Made by a program: the position numbers and the translations under genes
Origin: Roseovarius sp. SCSIO 43702
Lineage (GTDB): Bacteria > Pseudomonadota > Alphaproteobacteria > Rhodobacterales > Rhodobacteraceae
Length of the DNA: 64,000 nucleotides
Direction: 5' to 3'
Assembly: GCF_019599045.1 (NCBI RefSeq)
Contig: NZ_CP080623.1
Location: 2,254,501-2,318,500 of the forward strand
Notes under the pieces: model-generated
What the model saw: only the letters and a program-made list of their open reading frames with translations
Told to the model about the DNA's origin: nothing
Database searches by the model: none
In this document: piece by piece, positions 37,823 to 47,168 of the stretch
Layout of the letters: each line of letters starts with the position of its first letter
Numbering within the stretch: the stretch's first letter is position 1

Positions 37823-38980
37823 TCAGAGCGCCACGGCCTCGATGCGGTTCCCGGCCACCCGCAAGCCGATCCTGCCCTCGCAAAGCTTCAGTGCATCGCG
37901 TCCGAACACCTCGGCGCGCCAGCCGGTCAGGGCAGGCACGTCGCGCTTGCCCGCGGCGATCTCGTCAAGCTCCGATGACGTGGCGATCAGCTTCGTGGCC
38001 ACGCCGAATTCCTCGGACTTTCCCTTCAGCAGGACCCGCAGCATGTCCGCCACCGCCGGATTGACGTTCAGCTTGCCATCGGCGCCGTTCTTCGACGGCA
38101 GTTCCTCCGGCGGGCACTCGAGCCCACGCTTCACGGCGTCAAGGATGCCCTGCGCGACATCTCCCTTGCGCGCCTCGCGCAGGAGAAGCCGCGAGCGTCC
38201 CAGATCCTCGGTGGTCGTCGGCTTGGTCGCCGCCAGTTCCAGAAGCGCGTCGTCCTTGAACACGCGGTTGCGGGGGACGTCGCGGGCCTGTGCGTATTCC
38301 TCGCGAAACCGCGCGAGTTCGCGCACGATGGCCAGGTATCTCCCCGACGTGTTCCGCGTCTTGATCCGCTCCCACGCGTCCTCGGGCCGCGTGATATAGG
38401 TCTCGGGCTCCATCAGGGTCGCCAGTTCCTCCTTGACCCAGGCATCCCGGCCCGTCTTCTCGAGTTCGGCGGCGAGGTATTCGTAGATCCGCCGCAGATG
38501 CGTCACGTCGCCCAGCGCATATTTCTTCTGTGCCTCGCTCAGCGGCCGGCGCGACCAGTCGGTGAATCGCGACGACTTGTCGAGGCTCTCGCGCGCGATC
38601 CGCCGCACCAGCGTCTCGTAGCCGGCCTGTTCGCCAAAGCCGCAGACCATCGCGGCGATCTGCGTGTCGAAAAGCGGCGCGGGAATGACCCCCTCTTCGA
38701 CATAGAAGATCTCCAGATCCTGCCGCGCGGCATGAAAGACCTTCACGACACCCTGGTCGCGGAACAGTTCGTACAGCGGATCGAGTGACAGCCCCTTCGC
38801 CAGCGGATCGACCAGAACGGCCCCCTCGTCGTCCTTGCCCGGCATGGCAAGCTGCACCAGGCAGAGCCTGGAGTAATACGTCCGCTCGCGCAGGAATTCG
38901 GTATCGACGGTGACGTAGGGATGGCGCTGCGCCTCGGTGCAGAAGGCGGCAAGTTCTTCGGTCGTGGTGATGGTTTTCAT
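37823..38980 (-). CDS. rnd: ribonuclease D
   Basis: 385 residues. DEDD exonuclease motifs: VTVDTEFLRE (D and E), FHAARQDLEIFY (D) and the Y-x3-D of KYALGDVTHLRRIYEYL. An HRDC-type helical region follows. It trims tRNA 3' ends. The family length and the N-terminal MKTITTTEELAAFCTEAQRHPYV support the start at 38980. It is followed upstream, in the same direction, by purM-purN with 119 bases between. Confidence 0.94.
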   Translation of the reverse strand: MKTITTTEELAAFCTEAQRHPYVTVDTEFLRERTYYSRLCLVQLAMPGKDDEGAVLVDPLAKGLSLDPLYELFRDQGVVKVFHAARQDLEIFYVEEGVIPAPLFDTQIAAMVCGFGEQAGYETLVRRIARESLDKSSRFTDWSRRPLSEAQKKYALGDVTHLRRIYEYLAAELEKTGRDAWVKEELATLMEPETYITRPEDAWERIKTRNTSGRYLAIVRELARFREEYAQARDVPRNRVFKDDALLELAATKPTTTEDLGRSRLLLREARKGDVAQGILDAVKRGLECPPEELPSKNGADGKLNVNPAVADMLRVLLKGKSEEFGVATKLIATSSELDEIAAGKRDVPALTGWRAEVFGRDALKLCEGRIGLRVAGNRIEAVAL

Positions 38981-39099
38981 GAAAGCTCGCGATTGCGGAA
39001 TCCGGGGCGCCGGGGGCCGTGGCCCCGTATAGGGAAGACAGCGGGAATTGCAAGAAATGCCCGAAACTTCGCGGCGAGGACGTCAGGCCGCTCTCGCCT

Positions 39100-39693
39100 T
39101 CACTCCAGGAAGATCGGTGTCTTTTCCCCTTCCGCGAACCGGCGCAACACCTTCGGGTAAAGCACATGCTCCTGCCGGAGAACCCGGGCCGCCAGCGTCT
39201 CGGGCGTGTCGCCCGGCTTGACCGGCACGCGCGCCTGGCCAAGGATCGGCCCTGCGTCAAGCTCGGCCGTCACCTCGTGCACGGTGCACCCCGCCTCCGC
39301 GTCGCCCGCCTCGAGCGCGCGGGCATGGGTATCGAGGCCCGGGTATTTCGGCAGGAGCGACGGGTGGATATTCAGCATCTTCCCGTCCCAGCGCGCGACG
39401 AACCAATCCTCGAGGATGCGCATGAACCCCGCAAGACAGACGATGTCAGGCTCGGCCTGCTCCAGCCGCTCGTGCAAGGCCTGCTCGAACGCGGTGCGGT
39501 CGCCGTGGAACTTGCGGTGATCGACCACTGCTGTCTCGACCTCCCGCGCCTCGGCCTTCGCGAGCCCCCCGGCACCGGGAACGTTCGAAAGGACGAGAAC
39601 CGGACGCGCCGGATGGTCGCCCTCCATGCTGTCGAGAAGCGCCTCCATGTTCGAGCCGCCGCCCGAAATGAGTATCGCCACCCGTTTCGTCAC
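39100..39693 (-). CDS. purN: phosphoribosylglycinamide formyltransferase
   Basis: 197 residues. [20 protein letters not shown] binds the GAR phosphate; CLAGFMRIL, the catalytic [24 protein letters not shown] and [15 protein letters not shown] with the catalytic aspartate follow. It formylates GAR using 10-formyl-THF in purine synthesis. The start overlaps the purM stop by four bases (ATGA), giving coupled translation. Confidence 0.96.
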   Translation of the reverse strand: MTKRVAILISGGGSNMEALLDSMEGDHPARPVLVLSNVPGAGGLAKAEAREVETAVVDHRKFHGDRTAFEQALHERLEQAEPDIVCLAGFMRILEDWFVARWDGKMLNIHPSLLPKYPGLDTHARALEAGDAEAGCTVHEVTAELDAGPILGQARVPVKPGDTPETLAARVLRQEHVLYPKVLRRFAEGEKTPIFLE

Positions 39694-40736
39694 CGAAGCG
39701 CACCCTCGTAGGCGACGCCGGTGCCCTCGACCACCTCGCCCAGCCTGACGACCCGCTCGCCTGCCTCTTCCAGAAGCGCGGTGAGCGGCCCGGCACGGTC
39801 CGCTTCGACCACGAGGATCATGCCGATTCCGCAGTTGAACGTCTTGAGCATTTCCGCGGCATCCATGCCGCCCTGTTCCCGCAGCCAGGCAAAGACCCCC
39901 GGCAACTCCCAGGCGGACAGGTCGATCCGCGCGCCGAGCCCCTTTGGCAGGACACGCGGCAGGTTCTCGGTCAGGCCCCCGCCGGTGATATGCGCGAGCG
40001 CATGAACGCCACCCGCGCGCACCGCTGCAAGCGCCTGCGTCACGTAAAGCCGCGTCGGCGTCAGGAGCGCCTCGCCAAGGCTGCCCTCGCCCCAGGGGCA
40101 GGCGGCGTCCCAGCCGAGGCCCGACATCTCGACGATCTTCCGCACGAGGCTGAAGCCATTCGAATGCACCCCGTCGCTCGCGAGACCCAGCAAGATGTCC
40201 CCCTTGCCCACGCCCGCAGGCAGCGCCGCACCGCGTTCCATCGCGCCCACTGCGAAGCCGGCGAGGTCGAAATCGCCCTCGGGATACATCCCCGGCATCT
40301 CGGCCGTCTCACCGCCGATCAACGCACAACCGGAGCGCACGCAGCCCTCCGCGATGCCTTCGATGATCCGCGCGGCGGTCTCGGTCTCGAGCCGCCCGGT
40401 GGCGAAATAGTCGAGGAAGAAAAGCGGCTCGGCCCCCTGGCAGACGAGGTCGTTGACGCACATCGCCACGAGGTCGATTCCCACGCCCTCCACGTGACCC
40501 GTGTCGATCGCGATGCGCAGCTTCGTGCCCACCCCGTCCGTCGCCGCCACCAGCACAGGGTCCGCGTATCCGGCCGCCTTCAGGTCGAAAAGCGCGCCGA
40601 ACCCGCCGAGGCCGGACATGACGCCGGGCCGGTCCGTCCGCTTCGCAGCGGGTTTGATCCGGTCGACTAGCGCGTTGCCCGCGTCGATGTCGACACCCGC
40701 ATCCGCATAGGTGATGCCGTTCTTCTTCTGGCTCAT
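39690..40736 (-). CDS. purM: phosphoribosylformylglycinamidine cyclo-ligase (AIR synthetase)
   Basis: 348 residues. [26 protein letters not shown] at the start, [63 protein letters not shown] and [16 protein letters not shown] are the AIR synthetase blocks. It closes the imidazole ring of AIR with ATP. It is the first gene of purM-purN. Confidence 0.97.
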   Translation of the reverse strand: MSQKKNGITYADAGVDIDAGNALVDRIKPAAKRTDRPGVMSGLGGFGALFDLKAAGYADPVLVAATDGVGTKLRIAIDTGHVEGVGIDLVAMCVNDLVCQGAEPLFFLDYFATGRLETETAARIIEGIAEGCVRSGCALIGGETAEMPGMYPEGDFDLAGFAVGAMERGAALPAGVGKGDILLGLASDGVHSNGFSLVRKIVEMSGLGWDAACPWGEGSLGEALLTPTRLYVTQALAAVRAGGVHALAHITGGGLTENLPRVLPKGLGARIDLSAWELPGVFAWLREQGGMDAAEMLKTFNCGIGMILVVEADRAGPLTALLEEAGERVVRLGEVVEGTGVAYEGALR

Positions 40737-41094
40737 GCGAGGCCCCCTCTCTGACGCAGATCGCCCCTACCCGATAGACCGCCCGCTCGCAATCGTCAAA
40801 GCCTTGCCGCTCGCATGCGGCCGGGCGCCGGCGTTATCGTAACCCCGGAATACCTGCTGCTCCGCTTGCCCATCGCGTTCATCGCCTACCGCCGTTCATC
40901 CGATCGCGCCGGATCCTGGCGCTGGCCGACCTCGCAGGCTCTCTATCGCCATCTGCCACCACTCGCATATCTGGGTGAGCTTCCGGCCGGCCCTCGACCG
41001 GGCTTCCTCTCGTCCCCCCCGGCAAGCCCAACCTCTCAAGCGCGGCTCTCGGGCCTTGACCCGCTTCCGAACCCGCCCTATCCCCATCCGCGGC
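40737..41094. other. 358-base gap upstream of purM, no gene recognised
   Basis: Open frames here (for example 40815-41117 on the plus strand) run into the tRNA and show no protein-like pattern. The region next to purM must hold its promoter, but I see no convincing -35/-10 pair or known riboswitch. Confidence 0.5.
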
Positions 41095-41171
41095 GGGCCT
41101 GTAGCTCAACTGGTTAGAGCAGAGCGCTCATAACGCTTTGGTTGGGGGTTCAAGTCCCTCCGGGCCTACCA
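41095..41171 (+). tRNA. tRNA with CAU anticodon, probably tRNA-Ile2 (lysidine type)
   Basis: 77 nt including encoded CCA. Acceptor arm GGGCCTG with CGGGCCT (first pair G-U, sixth T-G), D arm GCTC...GAGC, anticodon loop with CAT in a GCGCT...AACGC context, and T arm GGGGG-TTCAAGT-CCCTC. The CAT anticodon can mean initiator Met, elongator Met or Ile2. Pairs C4-G69 and C5-G68 and A73 match the determinants recognised by TilS in E. coli tRNA-Ile2, and the D loop and first pair argue against initiator tRNA. Most software would print tRNA-Met. Confidence 0.85.
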
Positions 41172-41219
41172 AAACAACTCTTTGAAATGAAACGGCTCTT
41201 TCAAGCAAGAGCATGAAAA

Positions 41220-41360
41220 CGCGGCGCGCGTGTCGAAGAAAGACCTGCTGAGCTGGCGCATGCCCGCGAACTCGGCGCGCTGACCCGAATCCACCGCAGG
41301 CCCGGCCGCGTCGTCAGCGACGATGGAAACTGGTTCACCAGCGAGGCCACCCAGAAATGA
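41220..41360 (+). pseudogene. remnant of an IS3-type transposase (DDE core)
   Basis: One frame reads ARELGALTRIHRRPGRVV and then SDDGNWFTSEATQK before a TGA at 41358. This resembles the IS3-family OrfB core around its second catalytic aspartate (usual form ...GRP-x-VVSDNGTEFTS). The preceding RGARV also fits. Only about 45 codons remain and the downstream E-containing part is gone, so it is a decayed piece, lying 49 bases after the tRNA. The rest of 41172-41495 holds only a hairpin; no terminal repeats were recognised. Confidence 0.5.
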
Positions 41361-41383
41361 GCCGTCGAGAATGCGTGATCCCT

Positions 41384-41410
41384 GGCCGGTTACCCAATGC
41401 GTAACCGGCC
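41384..41410. terminator. strong hairpin downstream of the dehydrogenase gene
   Basis: GGCCGGTTAC (41384-41393) and GTAACCGGCC (41401-41410) form a perfect ten-pair stem with a seven-base loop. It lies about 85 bases past the stop of the minus-strand dehydrogenase gene. A second imperfect C/G-rich hairpin (about 41410-41431) adjoins it. No T-run is present on either strand. Confidence 0.4.
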
Positions 41411-41495
41411 CCCTTCCCCCGTGGGGAGGGGTCACTATGGAAAATACCCCCCCCTCTCGGCGCAGCCTCTCTTCTCGCGGGACGCGCGGACGGTC

Positions 41496-44003
41496 TCAGC
41501 CGTCCTTGCGGATCACCTCGTTCTTCGGGTCATAGGGGCTGTCGCAGGTCACTTCCGCGTCCCACAGCTCTCCCATGATCCGCACCTTCAGCTTCGTGCC
41601 TTCCTCCGCAAGCTCCGGCGTCACGTAGCCCATCCCGATGGACTTGCCGAAGGCCACCGAATAGCCACCCGAGGTCAGCCGCCCGACCCGCGTGCCCTCC
41701 GGCGTATAAAGCGCCTCGCGCCCCCAGGGATCCGCGTCGTCCGGCCCGTCGATCAGAAGCGTGCAGCACTTTGCGCGCACCCCTGTCTCGAGCATGGCCT
41801 CCTTGCCGTGGAAGTCCTTGTCGAGGTCCACGAAACGAGGCAGATCGGCCTCGAGCGGTGTCGCGTCCCGGCCAAGTTCGTTGCCGAAGGCGCGATAGCT
41901 CTTTTCCTGCCGCAGCCAGTTCTGCGCGCGGGCACCGACGAGCTTCATGCCGTGCTTCTCCCCAGCCTCTTCAAGCAGGTCGAACAGGTAGTTCTGCATC
42001 TCGATCGGGTGATGGAGCTCCCAGCCCAGTTCGCCGGTATAGGCAACGCGGATCGCGTTGACCGGGCACATGCCCAGCTCGATCTGCCGCGCGCTGAGCC
42101 ATGGGAAGCGCTTATTGCTGAGCGCCGTCGCCGGATCGGCGTCCTTGATCACCTCACGCAGCACGTCGCGCGATTTCGGGCCCGCGATGGCGAAGACGCC
42201 CCATTGCGTGGTCACGTCCTGGATCTCGACATAGCCGAACGCGTCCGCCTTGTCCTCGGCGGCCTTGCGCAGGAAATCGGCGTCGTATTCCGTCCACGCG
42301 CCCGCCGAGACGAGGTAATACTCGTCCTCGCCCAGCCGCACGATAGTATACTCCGTCCGCGTGGTGCCCTGCGCGGTCAGCGCATAGGTCAGGTTGATCC
42401 GTCCCACCTTGGGCAGTTTGTTGCAGGTGAACCAGTCGAGAAACTGGGTCGCGCCCGGCCCCCTCACCACGTGCTTGGTGAACGCGCTCGCGTCGATGAG
42501 GCCCACGCCCTCGCGCACGGCCTTCGCCTCGTCCACGGCATATTGCCACCATCCGCCCCGGCGGAAACTGCGCGCGTCGTGGTCGAACGTCTCGGGGGCA
42601 TCCAGCGGCCCGAAATAGTTGGGCCGCTCCCACCCATTCACCCAACCGAACTGCGCGCCCCGCGCCTTCTGCCGGTCATAGGCGGGCACCGTGCGCAGCG
42701 GGCGGCAGGCGGGCCGCTCCTCGTCGGGGTGGTGCAGGATATAGACGTGCTCGTAGGCTTCCTCGTTCTTGCGCGCCGCGAACTCGGTGGTCATCCAGCT
42801 CTGCGAATACCGCTTGGGGTCGAGGCTCGCCATGTCGATCTCGGCCTCGCCCTCGACCATGAGCTGCGACAGGTAATGCCCCGTGCCCCCCGCCGCCGTG
42901 ATGCCGAAGCTGAAGCCCTCGGCCAACCACATGTTGCGCAGGCCGGGTGCCGGACCGACAAGCGGGTTGCCATCGGGCGTGTAGCAGATCGGCCCGTTGA
43001 AATCGTCCTTGAGTCCCACCTCCTCGGATGAGGGGATGCGGTGGATCATGCTCATGTATTCCTCCTCGATCCGCTCGAGATCGAGCGGGAAGAGGTCGGC
43101 GCGGAAACTGTCGGGCACACCATATTCGAACCGCGCGGGCGCACCCCGCTCATAAGGCCCGAGGATCCAGCCACCCCGCTCTTCGCGCACGTACCACTTG
43201 GCATCCGCGTCGCGCAGGACCGGGTGCTCGGGGTTGCCCTCCTTGCGCCAGGCTACCAGCGCCGGATCGGGCTCGGTCACGATATACTGGTGCTCGACCG
43301 GAATCGCGGGCATCTTGATGCCAAGGAGGCGTGCGGTGCGTTGCGCGTGGTTGCCGGAGGCTGTCACGACATGCTCGGCGCTGATCACGATCTGCTCGTC
43401 CGAGGGCACGAGGTTGCCGCCCTTTTCCACCATCTTCGTGCAGGTCACGTCCCAGTGATCGCCCTTCCACGCGAAGCCGTCCGCCTGCCATTTGCGCTCG
43501 ATCGTGACGCCGCGCTGGCGCGCGCCCTTGGCCATGGCCATCGTCACGTCCGCGGGGTTGATGTAGCCATCCGTCGGGTGATAGATCGCGCCCTTCAGAT
43601 CCTCGGTGCGCACGAGCGGCCAGCGGTCCTTGATCTCAGCGGGCGACAGCCACTCGTAGGGCACGCCCACCGTCTCGGCGGTCGAGGCATAGAGCCGATA
43701 CTCATCCATCCGCGCATCGCTCTGGGCCATGCGCAGGTTGCCCACCACGTAGAACCCGGCATTGAGCCCCGTCTCCTCCTCGAGCGTCTTGTAGAACTTG
43801 ATCGAGTAGTCATGAATCCACGTCGTCGCGTAGCTCATGTTGAAATAGGGTAAAAGGCCCGCCGCGTGCCAGGTGGAGCCGCTCGTCAGCTCGTCACGCT
43901 CGAGCAGCATCACGTCGTCCCAGCCCGCCTTGGCCAGGTGATAGGCAATCGAGGTTCCGACGGCGCCGCCGCCCACGACCAATGCTTTGACTTGGGTTTT
44001 CAT
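41496..44003 (-). CDS. dimethylglycine dehydrogenase-like FAD/folate enzyme
   Basis: 835 residues, two parts. The N-terminal DAO-type oxidoreductase has the dinucleotide loop VVGGGAVGTSIAYHLAKAG (G11-G16) and TSGSTWHAAGL, where H46 corresponds to the covalently flavinylated histidine of dimethylglycine dehydrogenase. The C-terminal GcvT-type folate-binding half runs from about 430 (VGLIDASAFTKHVVRGPGATQFLDWF, YTGELGWELHHPIEMQ, GARAQNWLRQEKSYRAFGNELGRDATPLEA). The fusion suits oxidative demethylation of dimethylglycine or sarcosine with transfer of the C1 unit to THF. Related proteins of this architecture also act on other methylated amines. Start at 44003 preceded by GGGAGAG. Transcribed alone. 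Confidence 0.85.
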   Translation of the reverse strand: MKTQVKALVVGGGAVGTSIAYHLAKAGWDDVMLLERDELTSGSTWHAAGLLPYFNMSYATTWIHDYSIKFYKTLEEETGLNAGFYVVGNLRMAQSDARMDEYRLYASTAETVGVPYEWLSPAEIKDRWPLVRTEDLKGAIYHPTDGYINPADVTMAMAKGARQRGVTIERKWQADGFAWKGDHWDVTCTKMVEKGGNLVPSDEQIVISAEHVVTASGNHAQRTARLLGIKMPAIPVEHQYIVTEPDPALVAWRKEGNPEHPVLRDADAKWYVREERGGWILGPYERGAPARFEYGVPDSFRADLFPLDLERIEEEYMSMIHRIPSSEEVGLKDDFNGPICYTPDGNPLVGPAPGLRNMWLAEGFSFGITAAGGTGHYLSQLMVEGEAEIDMASLDPKRYSQSWMTTEFAARKNEEAYEHVYILHHPDEERPACRPLRTVPAYDRQKARGAQFGWVNGWERPNYFGPLDAPETFDHDARSFRRGGWWQYAVDEAKAVREGVGLIDASAFTKHVVRGPGATQFLDWFTCNKLPKVGRINLTYALTAQGTTRTEYTIVRLGEDEYYLVSAGAWTEYDADFLRKAAEDKADAFGYVEIQDVTTQWGVFAIAGPKSRDVLREVIKDADPATALSNKRFPWLSARQIELGMCPVNAIRVAYTGELGWELHHPIEMQNYLFDLLEEAGEKHGMKLVGARAQNWLRQEKSYRAFGNELGRDATPLEADLPRFVDLDKDFHGKEAMLETGVRAKCCTLLIDGPDDADPWGREALYTPEGTRVGRLTSGGYSVAFGKSIGMGYVTPELAEEGTKLKVRIMGELWDAEVTCDSPYDPKNEVIRKDG

Positions 44004-44175
44004 GTGCTGCGACTCTCCCGTGCGCGTAAATGCTTCGCCGCCCTCAATATCAGCCATGAAATTCCGCGCAGGGTTCATCCGACCAAAGAAGCGCCAAAAC
44101 CGACCTGCCCCTCGCCAGCCCGCCCCGGATCACCCCCCCGACTCCGAGCCGGAGCCTCGCGCATTCCCCCGCGAG

Positions 44176-44234
44176 ATCCCGAGTCAAGCCCGGGACGGAT
44201 CAACTCCACTCCCGCCCCGGCCTCGAGCCGGGGC
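44176..44234. repeat. REP-like palindromes between the dehydrogenase and ggt genes
   Basis: In the 281-base gap, TCCCG/CGGGA arms (44177-44181 and 44191-44195) and a perfect GCCCCGGC-CTCGA-GCCGGGGC hairpin (44214-44234) occur close together. Short CCCGG-rich palindromes of this style are common intergenic repeats in Rhodobacteraceae; no second exact copy was seen in this window. Confidence 0.4.
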
Positions 44235-44284
44235 CCCGTCCCGCATTCATCCCGTGCCCGAGCGGATGCGAAACGCCCCACCCG

Positions 44285-46069
44285 TCACTCCCCCAACGCC
44301 ACTCCCTCACGCCGGGGGTCCGCACCGCCCTGAAGGCCGTCGCGCAAATCAATGACGTGCAGCCCAGAGTTCAACTCCCGCACCATCGTCTCGAACCCCA
44401 TCGCCCGCAGCGCGGGTTCCAGCGCCTCGGCCCCGGTCCCTGCCTCGATGTCGTAGGTGCCGAAGCGGTTCACGAGATGCGGCAGATCCACCGCCGCCTG
44501 CGCGTCCATCCCCCAGTCGACCATCGCCACCAGCGTTTGCGTCACGTAGGGGATGATCCGGCTGCCGCCCGGACTGCCCAGCACCATGACCGGCCGCCCG
44601 TCCCGCAACACGATGGTGGGCGACATCGAGGATCGTGGCCGCTTGCCCGGCGCCGCCGCGTTGGCGATCGGCACACCGTCGCGATGCGTGCGGAACGAGA
44701 AATCCGTCAACTCGTTGTTGAGCAGGAAGCCCCGCACCATGAGCCGCGAACCGAAGGCGTTCTCTATCGTCGTCGTCATCGACAGCGCGTTGCCATACCC
44801 GTCCACGATCGAGATATGCGAGGTCGATGGCAGTTCGAGCGATCCATCCTCCGCCCACCGCGCCGCATGGTCGAACTCGGGGTTCCCCACCGGCGCTTCG
44901 CCGAGCGCGCGCGTGCCGCTTAGAAATTCGGCACGTGTTGCGAGATATTCTTCGGCCAGCATCCCCGCGACAGGCACCGGCACATGATCCTCGTCCGCCA
45001 CGTATCGCCCCCGGTCTGCAAAGGCGAGGCGGCTCGCATCCCCCAGGAGCCGCCACGCCTGCGCGCTTTCCGGTCCGAGCGCGCCCAGGTCGTAAGACTC
45101 CAGAACGCCCAGCGTCTGCCCCACGGCCAGCGCGCCGGAACTCGGTGGCCCCATGCCGCAGACCTCGTATCCGCGATATGCAGCGCACACCGGCTCACGC
45201 TCCTTCACGCGATAGAGCGCGAGGTCGATCTCCGAAAGCACGCCGGGATTGCCCGGCGCCTCCTGCACCGTCCGCACGATATCCCCCGCGATCTCGCCCT
45301 CGTAGACGACACCGGCACCGCCTTCCGCGATTTTCTTCAACGTCTCGGCATATTTTTCGTTGCGCAGCGTCGCGCCCGCGCCAATCGGCGCGCCCTGGGG
45401 AAGGAAATAGGCGGCCGTCTCCCCGAAACGCGCAAGGCTCTCCGCGTTCGCCTCGACCGACCGTGCCATGCGTTCACTGACCGCAAATCCTTTCTCGGCA
45501 TGCTGGATCGCGTCGGAGAAAAGACCGTCCCAGGGGAGTTTTCCCCATCGACCATGCGCGGCCTCCATCAACGCGGGTGTCGCCGGCGTGCCCACGCTCA
45601 GCCCGCCCACCACCGCGTCGAAGAACTCCAGCGGCTGTCCGTTCTCGTCGAGGAAAAGCTCCGGCCTCGCCGCCACCGGCGCGGTCTCGCGCCCGTCGAG
45701 CGTGGTCAGCCGTTCACCCTCGGCATCCCACCAGACAAGGAAGGCACCACCTCCCAGCCCGCTGCTTTGCGGCTCCACGAGGCCCAGCACCGCCTGCACC
45801 GCCACCATCGCATCCGCGGCGGTCCCACCTTCGCGCAAGACCCGCGCCCCCGACTCGACGGCGAGCGGATGGGCCGCGACGATCATCCAGCGTTCGGCGC
45901 GGACGGGCCGGCCCTCCGCCTTCGCCGTCTGCGCCGCCGCCACCTCGGGCGAGGTCGCCGCCACGCCGGCGCCGGGCGCTTCGGGCGCCACAGCGTCCGC
46001 CGCCTGCTGCGCGTCAAGCCCCAGCGGGATCCCCGCGAAAACGAGCGGAAACAGGAGCTTGTGCAGCAT
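44285..46069 (-). CDS. ggt: gamma-glutamyltransferase
   Basis: 594 residues with a signal peptide (MLHKLLFPLVFAGIPLGLDAQQ), so periplasmic. The precursor cleaves itself before the nucleophile; here that residue is T416 in LPSTSHISIVD (usual TTH), conserved in position. Other blocks are GGTAADAMVAVQAVLGLVEPQSSGLGGGAFLVWWD, DGRETAP, GPPSSGALAVGQTL, NNELTDFSF and PRSSMSPTIVLRDGRPVMVLGSPGGSRI. It cleaves or transfers the gamma-glutamyl group of glutathione and related compounds. It starts one base after the dehydrogenase gene upstream, so the two form an operon. The linker after the signal is Ala/Glu/Pro-rich. Confidence 0.93.
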   Translation of the reverse strand: MLHKLLFPLVFAGIPLGLDAQQAADAVAPEAPGAGVAATSPEVAAAQTAKAEGRPVRAERWMIVAAHPLAVESGARVLREGGTAADAMVAVQAVLGLVEPQSSGLGGGAFLVWWDAEGERLTTLDGRETAPVAARPELFLDENGQPLEFFDAVVGGLSVGTPATPALMEAAHGRWGKLPWDGLFSDAIQHAEKGFAVSERMARSVEANAESLARFGETAAYFLPQGAPIGAGATLRNEKYAETLKKIAEGGAGVVYEGEIAGDIVRTVQEAPGNPGVLSEIDLALYRVKEREPVCAAYRGYEVCGMGPPSSGALAVGQTLGVLESYDLGALGPESAQAWRLLGDASRLAFADRGRYVADEDHVPVPVAGMLAEEYLATRAEFLSGTRALGEAPVGNPEFDHAARWAEDGSLELPSTSHISIVDGYGNALSMTTTIENAFGSRLMVRGFLLNNELTDFSFRTHRDGVPIANAAAPGKRPRSSMSPTIVLRDGRPVMVLGSPGGSRIIPYVTQTLVAMVDWGMDAQAAVDLPHLVNRFGTYDIEAGTGAEALEPALRAMGFETMVRELNSGLHVIDLRDGLQGGADPRREGVALGE

Positions 46070-46070
46070 T

Positions 46071-47057
46071 CTAGAAGTAACCCGGAAGCACTTGATCGGG
46101 TGGGCGATGCCCGTCCTCCAGCACCTTGATATTGATGATCACCCGCTCGCCCATCTCGATCCGTCCCTCCCGCGTGGCCGACGCCATGTGCGGCAGGAGC
46201 ACGACATTGGGCAGCGCCCGAAGACGCGGGTTGACCCCGCTGTCCTGCTCGTAGACATCGAGCCCCGCACCGGCCAACTCGCCCGTGCGCAGCATCCGGG
46301 TCAGCGCGTTCTCATCCACCACTTCACCACGTGAAGTGTTGATGATAACTGCCTCTTTCTTCATGAGTTTCAGGCGTCGCGCGTTCATCAGGTGATAGGT
46401 CGAGGGGGTGTGCGGGCAATGCAGGCTCATCACGTCCATCCGCGCCACCATCTGGTCAAGGCTCTCCCACCAATGCGCGCCGAGCGCCTCCTCCGTCTCC
46501 CGCCGCAGGCGGCGGCGGTTGTGGTAATGCACCTCGAGCCCGAAGGCCCGCGCCCGTCGCGCCACTTCCTGCCCGATCCGGCCCAGCCCCAGGATGCCGA
46601 GTTTCTTCCCCGAAAGCCGCATCCCCAGCAGCGCCGAGGGCGACCATCCGCTCCAGATCCCCTCCTGCATGACGGCCATCCCCTCGGGCACCCGGCGCCC
46701 CACCGCGAGGATCAGCGCCATCGTCATGTCCGCCGTATCGGCGGCCGAGACACCCGGCGTGTTCGACACGATGATGCCCCGCTTCCGCGCCGCCGTCACG
46801 TCGATATGATCCACGCCCGCTCCGTAATTCGCGATGAGTTTCAAACGGTTGCCCATCTTCTCGAGCATCTCGGCGTCGATCACGTCGGTGATCGTCGGGA
46901 CCAGCACGTCGGCCTGCTGCCCCGCCCGGATCAGCGCCTCGCGCGTCATCGGGCGGTCCTCGGTGTTGAGCGTCGCTCCGAACAGCTCCCCGAGCCGCGC
47001 CTCGATCCGCTCGGGCAGGCGTCGCGTCACGACAACACTCAGGCGCTCAGATCGCAT
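46071..47057 (-). CDS. D-2-hydroxyacid dehydrogenase (glyoxylate/hydroxypyruvate reductase-like)
   Basis: 328 residues. LIANYGAGVDHIDVTAARKRGIIVSNTPGVSAADTADMTMALIL, the NAD-binding KLGILGLGRIGQEVARRARAFGLEVHYHNRR, INTSRGEVVDENAL (Arg of the active site), GAGLDVYEQDSGVNPRLRALPNVVLLPHMASAT with the catalytic Glu and His. It reduces a 2-keto acid such as glyoxylate or hydroxypyruvate with NAD(P)H. The preference is not settled by sequence. The ATG at 47057 follows GGGGAGGG; the longer open frame to 47432 is antisense to the SH3 gene. It leads into ggt. Confidence 0.9.
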   Translation of the reverse strand: MRSERLSVVVTRRLPERIEARLGELFGATLNTEDRPMTREALIRAGQQADVLVPTITDVIDAEMLEKMGNRLKLIANYGAGVDHIDVTAARKRGIIVSNTPGVSAADTADMTMALILAVGRRVPEGMAVMQEGIWSGWSPSALLGMRLSGKKLGILGLGRIGQEVARRARAFGLEVHYHNRRRLRRETEEALGAHWWESLDQMVARMDVMSLHCPHTPSTYHLMNARRLKLMKKEAVIINTSRGEVVDENALTRMLRTGELAGAGLDVYEQDSGVNPRLRALPNVVLLPHMASATREGRIEMGERVIINIKVLEDGHRPPDQVLPGYF

Positions 47058-47168
47058 CGAAGCCCTCCCCGGCCTTTTCAATTGGTCCACTCGCTGCCAG
47101 AGTGGCGCAGGTGAGACCGAGGCACAAGAACCCCGGCCCCGCAGACAGGCAAAAAATCGGGCCCTTGC

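Noticed and set aside
40815..41117. Plus-strand open frame upstream of the CAU tRNA
   Set aside because: It overlaps the tRNA, is Pro/Ser/Arg-rich and shows no family pattern or ribosome site.
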